64,000 bases of DNA from Melanopsichium pennsylvanicum (Eukaryota; Basidiomycota; Ustilaginomycetes; Ustilaginales). Both the position numbers and the translations under genes were made by a program. The notes under the pieces are model-generated. The model saw only the letters and a program-made list of their open reading frames with translations. It was not told where the DNA came from and made no database searches. The stretch covers positions 124,001-188,000 of the forward strand of contig OAPG01000023.1 of assembly GCA_900208305.1 (NCBI GenBank), read 5' to 3'. The stretch's first letter is position 1; each line of letters opens with the position of its first letter. Positions 13,179 through 23,330 of the stretch are shown piece by piece.

Positions 13179-15127
13179 CCACCGGCGCGGTTTTCCGCTT
13201 CACCCACACCCGGAGTATCACCCGACGCAAGTGTCGCATCCTCCTCTTTTCCCTCCCCCTCCCCCTCCCCATCCTGAACAGCTTCATCATCCGCAGCAGC
13301 ATTACTCGGCTGCACAGACGCCTCACGTGAAGAATTGACGCGAGTTGCATCTGCAGATGTCACCGACGACTGTAATGGCTCTAATGCCGAATCTGCACGC
13401 TCCAATCTCTTGCGTTGCTTCTCCACCTTCTCCGAGTTCAACTCTTCCCATGCCATCTCGATCTCTCTCTCTTTCTCCTTCAACACCCTACCACTCCCTA
13501 CCAGACCAAGTTCGAGAGCCGCACGCTTGTGGTTGATGAGTTGCTCGCGCACGCTATTCGCGATCAATGCTTGTGCCTCACCTGAAAGTCCTAGATCATC
13601 GCATAGCTTTCTGGCAAACGACTCTGGAGTGAGTGGAGAACATAGATCCCATTCCAGCCTATCCCTCAGCATGTGTCGTAGAATCTGCACCTCGTAATCC
13701 ACAATGACGCGAAGATCGTCCTCAAACTCGCCCAGACCTTGGCTTGCATCGAGTCGTTTGGCCATTTGCTTACGCCATGCTCGTTGAGTCTCATCGCAAC
13801 GTTCAAGACCCCAATCCCATGATCTGCCTTCCTTGATCGCCTCCTCATCGGGGTCGTACTGGCCTTGTTCGGATTCGGATAGCGAGAGCCCTGCTTCATC
13901 TGCACTGAAGCGTGCAGAGGCCCATACACCACCAGCAGCCGGTTCCATCTCAATATCGGCAACGCCAATAGCATCATCAATCTGCTGATTGATCATGTTC
14001 ATGATCTGGGTGGCATATGGTTCGATGGGCATGTCGAGATCCTCGAGCAAAAGTTTGGCGAAATGATGAGGCGAGATGAGGCGCTCGTTCATGTTCCACG
14101 TAAAGGAGTCCTTGATGCGGTACTGCTCTGCTTCGAGGTCGATCTTGATGGGCACGAGGATCTCATTCCTGCCTGCCTGTCGAGCAAGATCATCGTCATT
14201 GTGGTAGACATGGTTTGTACGATGGTAAACGCGCTTTGCCACCATCTTGGATGCGGGTGGAGGAAGTCCGAGGTAAGCTCGACTAGAGTCTTCTTGTTGT
14301 TGTTGTTGTTGTTGTTGTTGTTGATCTTCCAGACCACGCTTGAGACCGCGAGAGCCAGCTTCGTCTTCAGTGCCAGCACGCGAGACATCTTGTTCGAATT
14401 CGTCGTCAGAGCTTGCGGCTTCAGCGTAGCGAATCACACCGGCTGCGGCTCGACGGCTGCGTGCGCTCGCTCGAGAGGCACGGTAGGGAGTGGATGTGCC
14501 AGTGTCATGGCTTGGAGCATTAAAAGGATCGAGTGGCTTGCCTGAAGGATCGTACCATTCCGATTGCGGCATGCACTGAAGCAAGTTGGTGGTACCAGCC
14601 TTGATACGAGCAGGGAAGGTGCTGTACATGGCTTGCGGGACGGTGGGCGCTGAAGCTGCAGTTCCGAATGGACGTGATGGTGCTGACGGCGTACCGGGTG
14701 CGATTGGTGCGGAGCCTCGACCCATCAAATAGGTGTGGGGCAGTGATTGCAAAGCGAGCTGGCTCACTGCTTGAGTTTGTTGCGGCATGCCGGGTGCGGC
14801 TGAAAATGATGGATGCTGGAACGACATGTGTTGTTGTTGCGCAACATATACGGATCCGGCTTGCAGCAAGTTGGTACTAGAGTCTGATGGTGTATGTGGG
14901 AACTGTGGACGAGGAGGAGGGTGTTGTTGAAAAGCTGGTGGTGATGCATAGCTCGAAGCTTGGTAACGCGAAGAGCTCGAAGCACCATTTGCCATGGCGG
15001 CCGGAGGTACAGTATTTGACGTGTAAGTTACGGAAGCTGCAGGTGTACAAGTGGACGGATTCGATGCTGGAGCGGGCGATTGATGCCCGGACGTCGATTG
15101 ACGCGCGGACCTACGCGGACGGTCCAT
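12638..15127 (-). CDS. SNF5/SMARCB1/Sfh1-family chromatin remodelling subunit
   Basis: A core subunit of SWI/SNF or RSC complexes, 829 residues. The SNF5 domain occurs as two related repeats. The first is NEILVPIKIDLEAEQYRIKD, TWNMNERLISPHHFAKLLLE, DLDMPIEPYATQIMNMINQQ. The second is VIVDYEVQILRHMLRDRLEW, SPLTPESFARKLCDDLGLS, ALIANSVREQLINHKRAAL. The N-terminal 300 residues are Gln/Pro/Ser-rich and disordered, with a 10-Gln run. The C-terminal part has an acidic stretch and an Ala run encoded by GCA-type repeats (13140-13180 on the + strand). Whether it belongs to SWI/SNF (Snf5) or RSC (Sfh1) cannot be decided from the sequence alone. No intron is needed. Confidence 0.9.
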
Positions 15128-15899
15128 GTTGTGATCACAGCTTGCGTAGAGTTATCAAGCCTGATTTCTTTGGAAGAGTTGGCGTAGATGGTGTTGAATT
15201 GTGGTCGTTGTGAGAAAAGAAAGCGGTACTCAGCGCTGAAATGAGAAGATTGCTGAGAAATAGTGCGGTGTGCCACTAGCTAACATTCGATGTTGGACTC
15301 ACACACTACGCTGTATAATAATCCACATCCGAGCGGCTTTGAACAATCACAATCCTCGGCTTCTGGCTTCACAGTCTCGCATCGTCGCCAACACACTAAC
15401 AAAGACATACAATCACAGAGAAAAGACGCGTTCCAACTTCCTCTTTGTCACTCACACTCTTATCATTCTGTGAAATTTCAAAATTTTCAAATTTGTTAAG
15501 TCGCAAACATGCTTCCAAAGTTTGATCTGGTAATTCCACAGGCAGCTTATTATTAATTATAAGGACGTGTTGTTTTTTTTTTCTTTTCCTTTTTCTTTCT
15601 TTTGGATTTGGAATTTGGATGTTGGTCTCTGAACCCTGAGTTCAGGGGTGTCTGCCAAATTACGGCTCCAAATTTGGCAGCTCTCTCCATCTTGGTCCAT
15701 AACTCCTGACCACGCCTAAAACCATCGTTCAGCAAACCACCACTTGCCATCTTCACCTCTCTGAGCACGATATCCTCATACTGATCCTGCTGGTCGTGCA
15801 TCCAAAAACGCTCCGCAATTCAAGCAGCCCAAGCCATAAACGCTATTTCCAATCCCATATACCTTGATCGGCTTCCTGACACGCCCAACACTCGTCGAT
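15128..15899. other. divergent intergenic SNF5-family / LIM gene
   Basis: About 770 bp. One minus strand frame (15553-15801, 82 codons, Lys-rich C-terminus) could be a small gene, but it matches no family I recognise and lies where both promoters are expected. A poly-pyrimidine tract lies near 15570-15600. Confidence 0.45.
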
Positions 15900-16260
15900 A
15901 TGCCTGTCCAGGAGTCCGTCGACATGTCGGCCGCCTGGCTTACACACGCGCCTCCTCCTCCCCCGACTTCAACCGTCCGCAAACCTCGCAGGAGCTCTTC
16001 TTACGAACCCTTGTCCAATCAGAAGCCTAGCACCATCAACGATGTCCACACCCGTGGCGGTTATCTTCCACCCAGCTCCCACTCTCCAGAGCCTTCAACT
16101 TCCCGCCGAGCTTCTGTCAGCGACCTCAAAGAAGTTTCATCATCTTCATCTTCATCTACGCCCTTGTCGCCCGTCAGCAGGGCACGCTCCAAGGTCACTT
16201 CCAATCCACCCGCTCCCAGCGCTTTCTACAACTACCAGCATCAGTTGCAACAACAAAAAG

Positions 16261-16306
<46 letters not shown>

Positions 16307-19016
16307 GCAGCAGCAGCAGCAGCAGCAGCAGTATTATCAACACCTCCCCAACGTCTCACCGCAACCATCATACATGTCCACACAGGATGCAGTGTACGCT
16401 CACGCACCGCCTCCACCTACTTCTGCAGCCATGGCATATAGCCACTCAGAAACTGCTTCCAATCAGGTCCACCAAAGTTTCGCCAGGGAACGTCGTGACA
16501 GTACTCCTGCTTCGTCGTACGATATCGCTCAACCGCCACAGAACTTCGCTTACACCTCACACCCTACGCCCAGCACTGGTGTAATGTCGCCGCAATCGCC
16601 AGCGTACGCTGCAGCTGCATCTACATTCGGGCCGGCTCAATCACCAATCGCTTTTGCACCGCCAAACATTCCGGCGTCGCACCTTCAACATCTGGCGTCG
16701 CATCAAATCCAAGTGCCTTCGAATCAGTATGGTGGCATTCCACCCCAGCAGCAACCGTGGATGCCGGCGCCCCATGGTCAACCGCTTCCCCATCAGCCCG
16801 GTCCTGCCAACTATTATCCAGGCGTCATGTCGCCGCCTCTGCAACAAACATGGGAGCAGACTCATGTGGGTATGGCCTCGCCATCACAGCCCGGGGTCGT
16901 GTTCCCGGTTTCGCCAAACGCTGGTGCATCAGCGACTCCACCTAACATGCAAGTCTTCTCTGGAATGCACGTGGGTTCTCCACCTACGCCAGCTTCCAAT
17001 GGCCTCAATGGCGTGCCATCGTCAGTCTCGCATGCCGCCTACGCCACCGACCTTAGCAGCCAGTCCACCACCTCCTCCGTTGGCTCCGTTCGACGACCTT
17101 TGCCTCAACCCACGCGAACCTCGTCCAACCCCTCGGCACCAGGATCTCCTATCACAGGCACTGTTGGCCTCACCAATCGAGCTAGCGTCCGACGCGATCT
17201 CCCTCGCCCACCCTCCGCATCGTCTGCTACCATCTCGGCTGCCTCCAACTACGTATCCTCGAACCTCGCAAAGGCTGATTTTGGTAGTCCCGGCTCCCCG
17301 ACGGTAGACACCATGTCCAGACTGCCGCCGACAGCTCTGAACAGGACCGAGAGTGTCAGACTGGCCGCTGAAGCTCTGATGGCCAGAGGCGTGCCACAAC
17401 GACGTCCGCTCCGAAGTGCGCTTGCCAGCGCCTCCTTTTCACCTCCAATGCCAGCCACAAGGCTCGCTGGCACTCCGCCAGCACAGAATCGCGAGCTGCC
17501 CGCTAGCCAGAGCGAGCCTGGTACGGCGAGCAGTGGTGCTTCTGCTCGAGCGCCTCCACAGGCATCGAGCGAAGCAGTGGTACCAGCTGCCGAAGTGCCT
17601 AGGCCGAGTCAAAGCGCAGGGTCTGCTCTCAGCAGTTCGGTGGAGTCAGGTTCCGTCCGCAGACGCGCTCTGCCAGATCACGCTCGGCAACAGGCACCCC
17701 AGCAAACGGCACCGTCAGCCCCTGCTCGATTCCAGGATGCCATGCGACAAGCAGCCGAATTCACAAGACATCCAGACTCTGCCACACCCACGCACCCATC
17801 GCATCGGCGCGAGCCAGCACGCTATCAAGAGGCATCAAAGCTGATCGACTCAATGGCCAACATGTCCATGGGTGCAACCGAGTCTGAAGCGGGGTCAACG
17901 ACCAGCCCCTCTGTTCCTGTCTTTAGCTTTGATGCGCCGGAAGAGGAGCCTGAGAAGCCAAGACGTCGGCGAGGCAGCAGCGTCTCGCGAGCTGCACCTT
18001 TACCTGGTCAGAAGGTCATCCAGCAGGCGTCCACGCCCACCGTCCCATCCATAGTGCTTCCTGGTGGCGGCGACGATGATGACACAGCAGGCCCTTCCAT
18101 TCAAATCTCTGGCCCTGACAGCGATGATGATGCGTCAAACGCGGAACCCATGATCTCAGTGACGACTGACGACGATGACGCTCGATCGCAAACCAGCAAT
18201 GGCAGCCGAGGACCATCGATCTCCGTGTCGTTCTCCGCTGAGTCCTCTGCCAAGTCGCAACGAGCCGGCACTTCGCATTCCCCTTCCTCCAATGCCTACT
18301 CGAAGGGTGGCTCCACCGACAGTCGGGTCTCCGCATCATCGATCGGAAACGGTTCGGGATGCCACGGCTGCCGCAAGTGGATCGCAGGAAAAGTGGTGCA
18401 CGCCTTGGGTACGACTTTTCACCCCAGCTGTTTCGTGTGCGCCCATTGCTCTACAGGACTGGAACACGTGGCATTCTACGAACATGAGGGTTTGCCCTAT
18501 TGCCACTTTGACTACCACGAACTTTTCTCCAAGCGCTGCTTTCACTGTCGCACACCTATCGTTGACGAGCGTTACATCACGGTGCAGGATGAAGAACTGA
18601 CAGGATCCGATGGCGAGACGAAAGAGAGGTGCTATCATGAGTTGCATTTCTTCTGTGCTAATTGTGGTGATCCCTTCCTCGACCCAAAGGCGGCGGGTAG
18701 CGCGGCGGGTAGCGATCCAGCTCTCATGATTGCAGACGAGAATGGCAAGGTGAAGCATGGAGGTATGGAGTTTATCGTGCATAAAGGGTACCCGTATTGT
18801 GAAAAGTGTCACATTTCGCTGCACAAGCCCAGGTGTAAGGGGTGCAAAAAACCCATCATTTACGACCTGATAACCGCGTTGGGGGGCAAGTACCATCCAG
18901 AGTGTTTCACTTGTTGTGAGTGCAACAGGCCTTTTGAGGATACACAGTTTTTTGTCAAGGATGGCAAGCCGTACGACGAGGAGTGCTACAAGATCCTGCT
19001 CCGGAACATGGTCTAG
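15900..19016 (+). CDS. three-LIM-domain protein, paxillin-like
   Basis: A 1038-residue protein with a long disordered N-terminus and three C-terminal LIM zinc-finger domains. LIM1 runs from CHGCRKWIAGKVVHALG (about residue 820) through FHPSCFVCAHC. LIM2 runs from CFHCRTPIVDERYITVQ through FFCANCGDPF and YPYCEKCH. LIM3 runs from CKGCKKPIIYDLITALG through YHPECFTCCECNRPF to YDEEC. This layout resembles fungal Pxl1 paxillin-like proteins, which act at the contractile ring and polarity sites with Rho GTPases. The N-terminus has a Gln run of about 23 (CAA codons then CAG codons, 16261-16331) and many Ser/Pro segments. I prefer the Met at 15900 (MPVQESVDMS) over 15864. LIM identity is certain; the paxillin link is inferred. 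Confidence 0.87.
16261..16331 (+). repeat. CAA/CAG microsatellite encoding poly-Gln
   Basis: An ACA/CAA run that switches sharply to CAG units near 16306, all read as Gln in the LIM protein. The switch shows two separate expansions of synonymous codons. Confidence 0.93.
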
Positions 19017-19163
19017 GGTGCTTATTTGCTACACCGCCATCTTCAAATTACACTGGTTTCCTGCGAGTGATGCTTAGACAAAATTGGAGAGGCGGTTTGA
19101 CTCTTGTGTACCACCATCAGTGTATTTCTATTCCATCCACCAGTACATGCATTGTAAGATAAT

Positions 19164-21497
19164 TTAAGACTTGAACGATGCTTTTGACAACCCATACAAG
19201 CGCAGTAGCTTCTCTGCTGTCTGCTGAGATTCATTCTGATCCCTCAACGGTGCTGGGGAGCCAAAGAGCGGATCCACACCAGAGCCTTGTTTCGGGAAGG
19301 CAATGACGTCCCGAATGCTCTCTGTATCGCACAAGATTGCCATGAGTCTGTCAAAGCCTAGAGCAATGCCTCCGTGCGGTGGCGCACCGCAGTCCAGCGC
19401 ATGGATCAAGTGTGCGAACCGTGCCGTCTCGCTTTTATCCAACTTGAGTATATCCCTAAATACAGTCTCCTGGAGCTTTCTCGAGTGAATTCGCACACTT
19501 CCTCCACCAATCTCTTGCCCGTTTAGCACCAGATCGTAATGCTGTCCTCTGACTTTGGCTATGGATTCAGGATCGGAATGGTTTGAAAGGAGACGAATGT
19601 CTTGGGCCACTGGGGCCGTAAAGGGATGGTGGCTACTCTGCCAACGAGTTGCTGATGAGCCAGAGGACAACGTGGAGAGTTGGTTCTTGTCATCATCGGC
19701 CAAAGTGAAGAGGGGGAACTCGGTGATCCATGTAAACGAATCGCAGCGGAGGCTCAGGAGATTTTTGGAAACAAGCAAAGCAGCGAGGGCTTTTCGAACA
19801 TAGCCTAGCGATGTACTTCCACCTTCTGGAGGATCTTTGCGCAGTGAGACAAAGATATCAATGGCCTGATTTGCATCGGAAGATCCTGAATAGATGACTG
19901 ATGAAAGAGTTTGGGCAAGGTGTTCAACATTCACTTCGGACGCCGGCAGGTCGTCTAGGGAGGAGAGGAAAGATCGAGTCAGAGCGGATTTCTTCAAGAG
20001 CAGAGCGGCAAACTCGTGCACATTGTCTCGAGAAGCGATACGGAAGCGCTCAACCTGCCCATTGAAGGGGAAAAGGAGTGTGTCGAGGTCTTTCTTGGAT
20101 AAGAAGCCAGACGACGAATGATGATAGGGGAGGATCTCGAGTCTTGACCCTGAGAGCTCTGGGGACTCGGAGTCGGAAGACGAGAGAAAGCCAGAGGAAA
20201 TGTCCTGCAGGGGCATATCGTAGCGAAGATCTGGTTTGTCTGAGCCGTACCGTGTCATAGCGGACCAGTATGACATGACTGGGAAAGGCGTCTTGAGATC
20301 GCCTCGGCCAGCCACTCTCCATATACGCGAGACGAGACTTTCGATGACTTCCCTGACTTGATGACCTCCTATCCTCCATGCACCTTGAGCATCTCTGCTG
20401 TCTGCCTCCTGACTTGGGTTAGATTGGACCTTTGGCGACTCCGACTCGGGACCGCCGCTAACAAACCCCATCTCGAGGTCAATCTGCGTGAACTCTGGTT
20501 GCCTATCCTTCCTGCCATCCTCGTCTCGAAAGCATTTAGCGATTTGAAAGTATTTGTCCGTCACTCCAGATGCTATCAGAAGCTGTTTCGGCTGCTGCGG
20601 TGACTGTGGCAAAGCGTAAAAGGTAGGTTCTGTCGATACGTTGGCAGCAGATGTTGTTCTGGTGGGGACAAGAAACTCTCGAGCGCCTTCCGGGGTCGAG
20701 CGCAGCAATACCGGCGTTTCGATCTCCAAAAATCCTTCATCGTACAAGTGATTCCGAACAGCATGTGTTATGCGACTGCGCAACCTTATGTTCTCCGCGA
20801 GCGACGGACGCCGCAAGTCGAGGTATCGATAACGTGCACGGAGCTCGGTCGAGACACCATCTGCATGAATCGAGTCAGAAGGCTGAAATGGCAGATCACG
20901 AGTAGCTGGGTTCAAAAGAGTGAAAGATGCCGGAAGGACCTCGACGGAGCCTGTTGACTGAGACGATTTTGAGTCTTGGGCGGGACGCAGAGCGACTCGG
21001 CCCTGGACTAGGATGGCACTCTGCAAGGGTACGGAGGAAAAGGCTTCGAGGATTGAGGGCGATACGGAATCTGGCTGCACTTTGAGTTGGATCGATCCGG
21101 TGTGGTCGAATAAGGTGAAAAAACCGAGCTGTTTGGATACTTGCCGAGAGGATTGCAGCCAGCCTGTGAGTATTACTTCTTGATCTGCGTGCAACGGGCG
21201 CAGCTCTCCACAGGTGTGAGTCCGGCTTGGAAATGCACCGTAGAATGCATCGCTGCCTGGGCCATTTTCAGCAGCGACTGTTGTCGAGAACAGCTTTGAT
21301 GATATTAAAGCCTGCGTCGAGGTATGGCATTGGCGCAACAATGTGGTACTTGTGTCTGTTCGAATTTCAGGTGGACGTGATATGTGAGGGGATACCGTGA
21401 CAGGAGCGCCGCATAAGAGTCGCGAAGAAGCAGAAGACGAGGCGCAGCATCCGCGAAGAACGCTATGCCTCGGCGCGATTGATGTTCGAGCCAGCAT
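19164..21497 (-). CDS. MSD1: mitochondrial aspartyl-tRNA synthetase
   Basis: A class II aminoacyl-tRNA synthetase of the bacterial/organellar type, 777 residues. The N-terminus (MLARTSIAPRHSVLRGCC) is Arg/Ser-rich, as in a mitochondrial presequence. The anticodon-binding OB fold follows (VILTGWLQSSRQVSKQLGFF). Motif 1 is RSRITHAVRNHLYDEGFLEI, with ETPVLLRSTPEGAREFLVP next. Motif 2 is YFQIAKCFRDEDGRKDRQPE, with FTQIDLEMGFV after it. Motif 3 is GIALGFDRLMAILC. The bacterial-type insertion domain between motifs 2 and 3 is present, which separates it from cytosolic AspRS. It is divergently transcribed from the putative mitochondrial protein at 21879, so the two may share a promoter. Confidence 0.95.
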   Translation of the reverse strand: MLARTSIAPRHSVLRGCCASSSASSRLLCGAPVTVSPHISRPPEIRTDTSTTLLRQCHTSTQALISSKLFSTTVAAENGPGSDAFYGAFPSRTHTCGELRPLHADQEVILTGWLQSSRQVSKQLGFFTLFDHTGSIQLKVQPDSVSPSILEAFSSVPLQSAILVQGRVALRPAQDSKSSQSTGSVEVLPASFTLLNPATRDLPFQPSDSIHADGVSTELRARYRYLDLRRPSLAENIRLRSRITHAVRNHLYDEGFLEIETPVLLRSTPEGAREFLVPTRTTSAANVSTEPTFYALPQSPQQPKQLLIASGVTDKYFQIAKCFRDEDGRKDRQPEFTQIDLEMGFVSGGPESESPKVQSNPSQEADSRDAQGAWRIGGHQVREVIESLVSRIWRVAGRGDLKTPFPVMSYWSAMTRYGSDKPDLRYDMPLQDISSGFLSSSDSESPELSGSRLEILPYHHSSSGFLSKKDLDTLLFPFNGQVERFRIASRDNVHEFAALLLKKSALTRSFLSSLDDLPASEVNVEHLAQTLSSVIYSGSSDANQAIDIFVSLRKDPPEGGSTSLGYVRKALAALLVSKNLLSLRCDSFTWITEFPLFTLADDDKNQLSTLSSGSSATRWQSSHHPFTAPVAQDIRLLSNHSDPESIAKVRGQHYDLVLNGQEIGGGSVRIHSRKLQETVFRDILKLDKSETARFAHLIHALDCGAPPHGGIALGFDRLMAILCDTESIRDVIAFPKQGSGVDPLFGSPAPLRDQNESQQTAEKLLRLYGLSKASFKS

Positions 21498-21878
21498 TGC
21501 TTGTCGCTACAGATGATATGTTGGAAGAATGGATCATGCCAAACAATGTCGTCTGGGAGAAGTTCTCGCTGGAGTAAGTTGCTGCTGTACAGTAAATTTT
21601 ATTTATTTACTATTGAGCAGGACCCTGACTTTTTTTCCCTGATTCATTAGACGAGCTAAATCGGACAAATCTCACGATGATTTGAGCCCAATCGGAAGAT
21701 CCGACCAACCCGGAAATGGTCGACATTTTTTTTTAGTGCAGACCGCGACCGTGAGAGAAGAAGCGATCAGGCTGTGAGCTTCTTTAGGCAAGCTTCTTCG
21801 ATATCGCTTGCTTCTCCCTTCCTGTGTTACTACCCTTCATCATCGCAGATCTCGATCCAGCCTATTCCTTCACACGTC
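21498..21878. promoter_or_regulatory. divergent promoter region with AT-rich inverted repeat
   Basis: A 381-bp spacer between the divergent AspRS and putative mitochondrial genes. It carries TACAGTAAAT (21588-21597) as part of a perfect inverted repeat: AGTAAAT (21591-21597), 7-bp loop, ATTTACT (21605-21611). No gene is seen. Confidence 0.5.
21588..21611. promoter_or_regulatory. TACAGTAAAT motif, copy 3, with 7-7-7 inverted repeat
   Basis: The 10-mer is followed by the inverse complement of its last seven bases after a 7-bp spacer. It may be a dimeric protein site or a small mobile-element remnant; the sequence does not decide. Confidence 0.35.
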
Positions 21879-22805
21879 ATGTCGGCTCCTATCCGAAAGC
21901 TGCAGAGGGGCTCAATTCGTGCCTTCTCGCAGAGCAGCGCATCGCTTGTGTCTCGCAGCGGCTCAGCATCTTCCTCTGCCAATCCTATCGCTTCATCTTC
22001 GTCCAGCTCTGCTCGGTCCAAGTCGCACAACAAGGTCCAAAGGAGGAAGAGAGATGAAATTCTTCGAAAAGCGGTCGAGATGTACCACTTGACGCCGGCT
22101 TTCCTTCCGACGCCACAGCGAGCATCCTCGACCAGTGCCACTGGCAAGAGTACAGCTTCTTCTGCCGCTGCGTGGGAATCCGCTCTCGACAACACAATCT
22201 ACTCTTCCATTCTCAACACTGACTCGGTATCCCGACGATCTCCGAATCTTGTTCCCAGAGGCTTGGCAGAGTTTTCACGCGAGCAATCTCTCCGTGCTGC
22301 TTCTGTACCTGCTTTCGGCAACACCGAAGAGTCGGCATCCAGCCGCGCCAACAGCATGAACACATTCGCATCCGACCTCACCAGCACTACCTTCCTCACA
22401 CGTAGGGAACGAGAAGCTGCTGCTGCTTCTGATTCGGTCTCTGCTGGTCTGCCACAGTCGAGCAAGGCTTCTGCTTCCTCAAAGGAGAACGTAGGCGGTC
22501 TCGAGCATTTTACTGATGCCGACATCGCTATGTATCACAGAAGGCACAACCATGCCGCCGGTGCAGGATCTTCCGGTATTGATGGCAGCAGATACTCCGG
22601 TGCAGAGAGACTTACTCATCTCGATCGAGCCATACCTGGTGGAAACGAATGGTACCGAAGTCAAGGTCTCGACTCCAGGAGTGCCCGAGTCCGCGATGCC
22701 ATCTTTGGCACTATCAACGGCGAATTGCCCGGTCTTGAAGTGGTCCGCGAGAGGATCGCAAGGATGAGGCGTGAGCACGCCTCCGAAAGTACTTCTGGCA
22801 ACTGA
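21879..22805 (+). CDS. unrecognised protein, probably mitochondrial
   Basis: A 308-residue product if translation starts at the Met at 21879 (MSAPIRKLQRGSIRAFSQSS), which opens with a basic, Ser-rich, acid-free segment typical of a mitochondrial presequence. An in-frame Met at 21774 would add 35 residues. The mature part has a basic patch (HNKVQRRKRDEILRKAVEMY), then LTPAFLPTP, then Ser/Ala-rich stretches. Two motif-like segments, GGLEHFTDADIAMYHRRHNH and HLDRAIPGGNEWYRSQGLDS, look constrained rather than random, with RIARMRREHA at the end. I do not recognise the family; a mitoribosomal or assembly role is only a guess, supported by the shared promoter with mitochondrial AspRS. Codon usage resembles neighbouring genes. 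Confidence 0.7.
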   Translation: MSAPIRKLQRGSIRAFSQSSASLVSRSGSASSSANPIASSSSSSARSKSHNKVQRRKRDEILRKAVEMYHLTPAFLPTPQRASSTSATGKSTASSAAAWESALDNTIYSSILNTDSVSRRSPNLVPRGLAEFSREQSLRAASVPAFGNTEESASSRANSMNTFASDLTSTTFLTRREREAAAASDSVSAGLPQSSKASASSKENVGGLEHFTDADIAMYHRRHNHAAGAGSSGIDGSRYSGAERLTHLDRAIPGGNEWYRSQGLDSRSARVRDAIFGTINGELPGLEVVRERIARMRREHASESTSGN

Positions 22806-23330
22806 GCTCCTCCGGTGTTGGCCTTTGAGCCCTTTTTCGGATCGGCCGACCAGCTAAGAACATGTACGTGTCTCACCTCTTACTTACTTTCTCTCCTCTG
22901 TAACATCACACTACACTGCGTGAGTCATCGGTTCCCCCGAGTCTCAAAAATGTCAAGGCTAGCAATGCGTAAAGCACAAACATATTCTCATCGGCCGTTC
23001 CAAGCCTCGACTACGTGTGACTGAACAGAAAAACGACGCCACCGACGCCGCCGCCGTCACTGAACACGTTCGCTTGCAAGCCCATTGGAGCTTCATTTAA
23101 TCGAGAACAGCAGCAGCTGAAGCTTTCTCATCTCGCTGCTTAGCTTCCTTGCAGAAGAGGGAGACTCACAGTCCGTCTTGCATTCTGATAAATACAGGAT
23201 AGCTGTCGAAAAAAGCAGCCGCACTCTCTCGTCCCCGGCAGACATCTAGCGCCCTTTACAGTGGGGCTTCCTCCTCCTTTCGTTTACCCCCTCCTTCCAT
23301 CGCTCCCCGACCGCTAAGCGGACCCTACGC
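22806..23330. promoter_or_regulatory. promoter region of PKS A
   Basis: About 525 bp upstream of the PKS A ATG. It is pyrimidine-rich from 23220 to 23310 and contains an 11-bp palindrome at 23311-23321. No gene is seen. Confidence 0.5.
23311..23321. promoter_or_regulatory. palindrome CCGCTAAGCGG before PKS A start
   Basis: A perfect 5-1-5 inverted repeat (CCGCT A AGCGG) ending 9 bp before the PKS A ATG. CCG/CGG half-sites are typical of Zn2Cys6 regulators, one of which is encoded next door. Its position in the leader makes a role in binding or in mRNA structure equally possible. Confidence 0.35.

Noticed and set aside
15553..15801. 82-codon minus strand frame ending in Lys-rich sequence
   Set aside because: No recognisable family, lies in a divergent promoter region, and the Lys run comes from a T-rich tract on the + strand.
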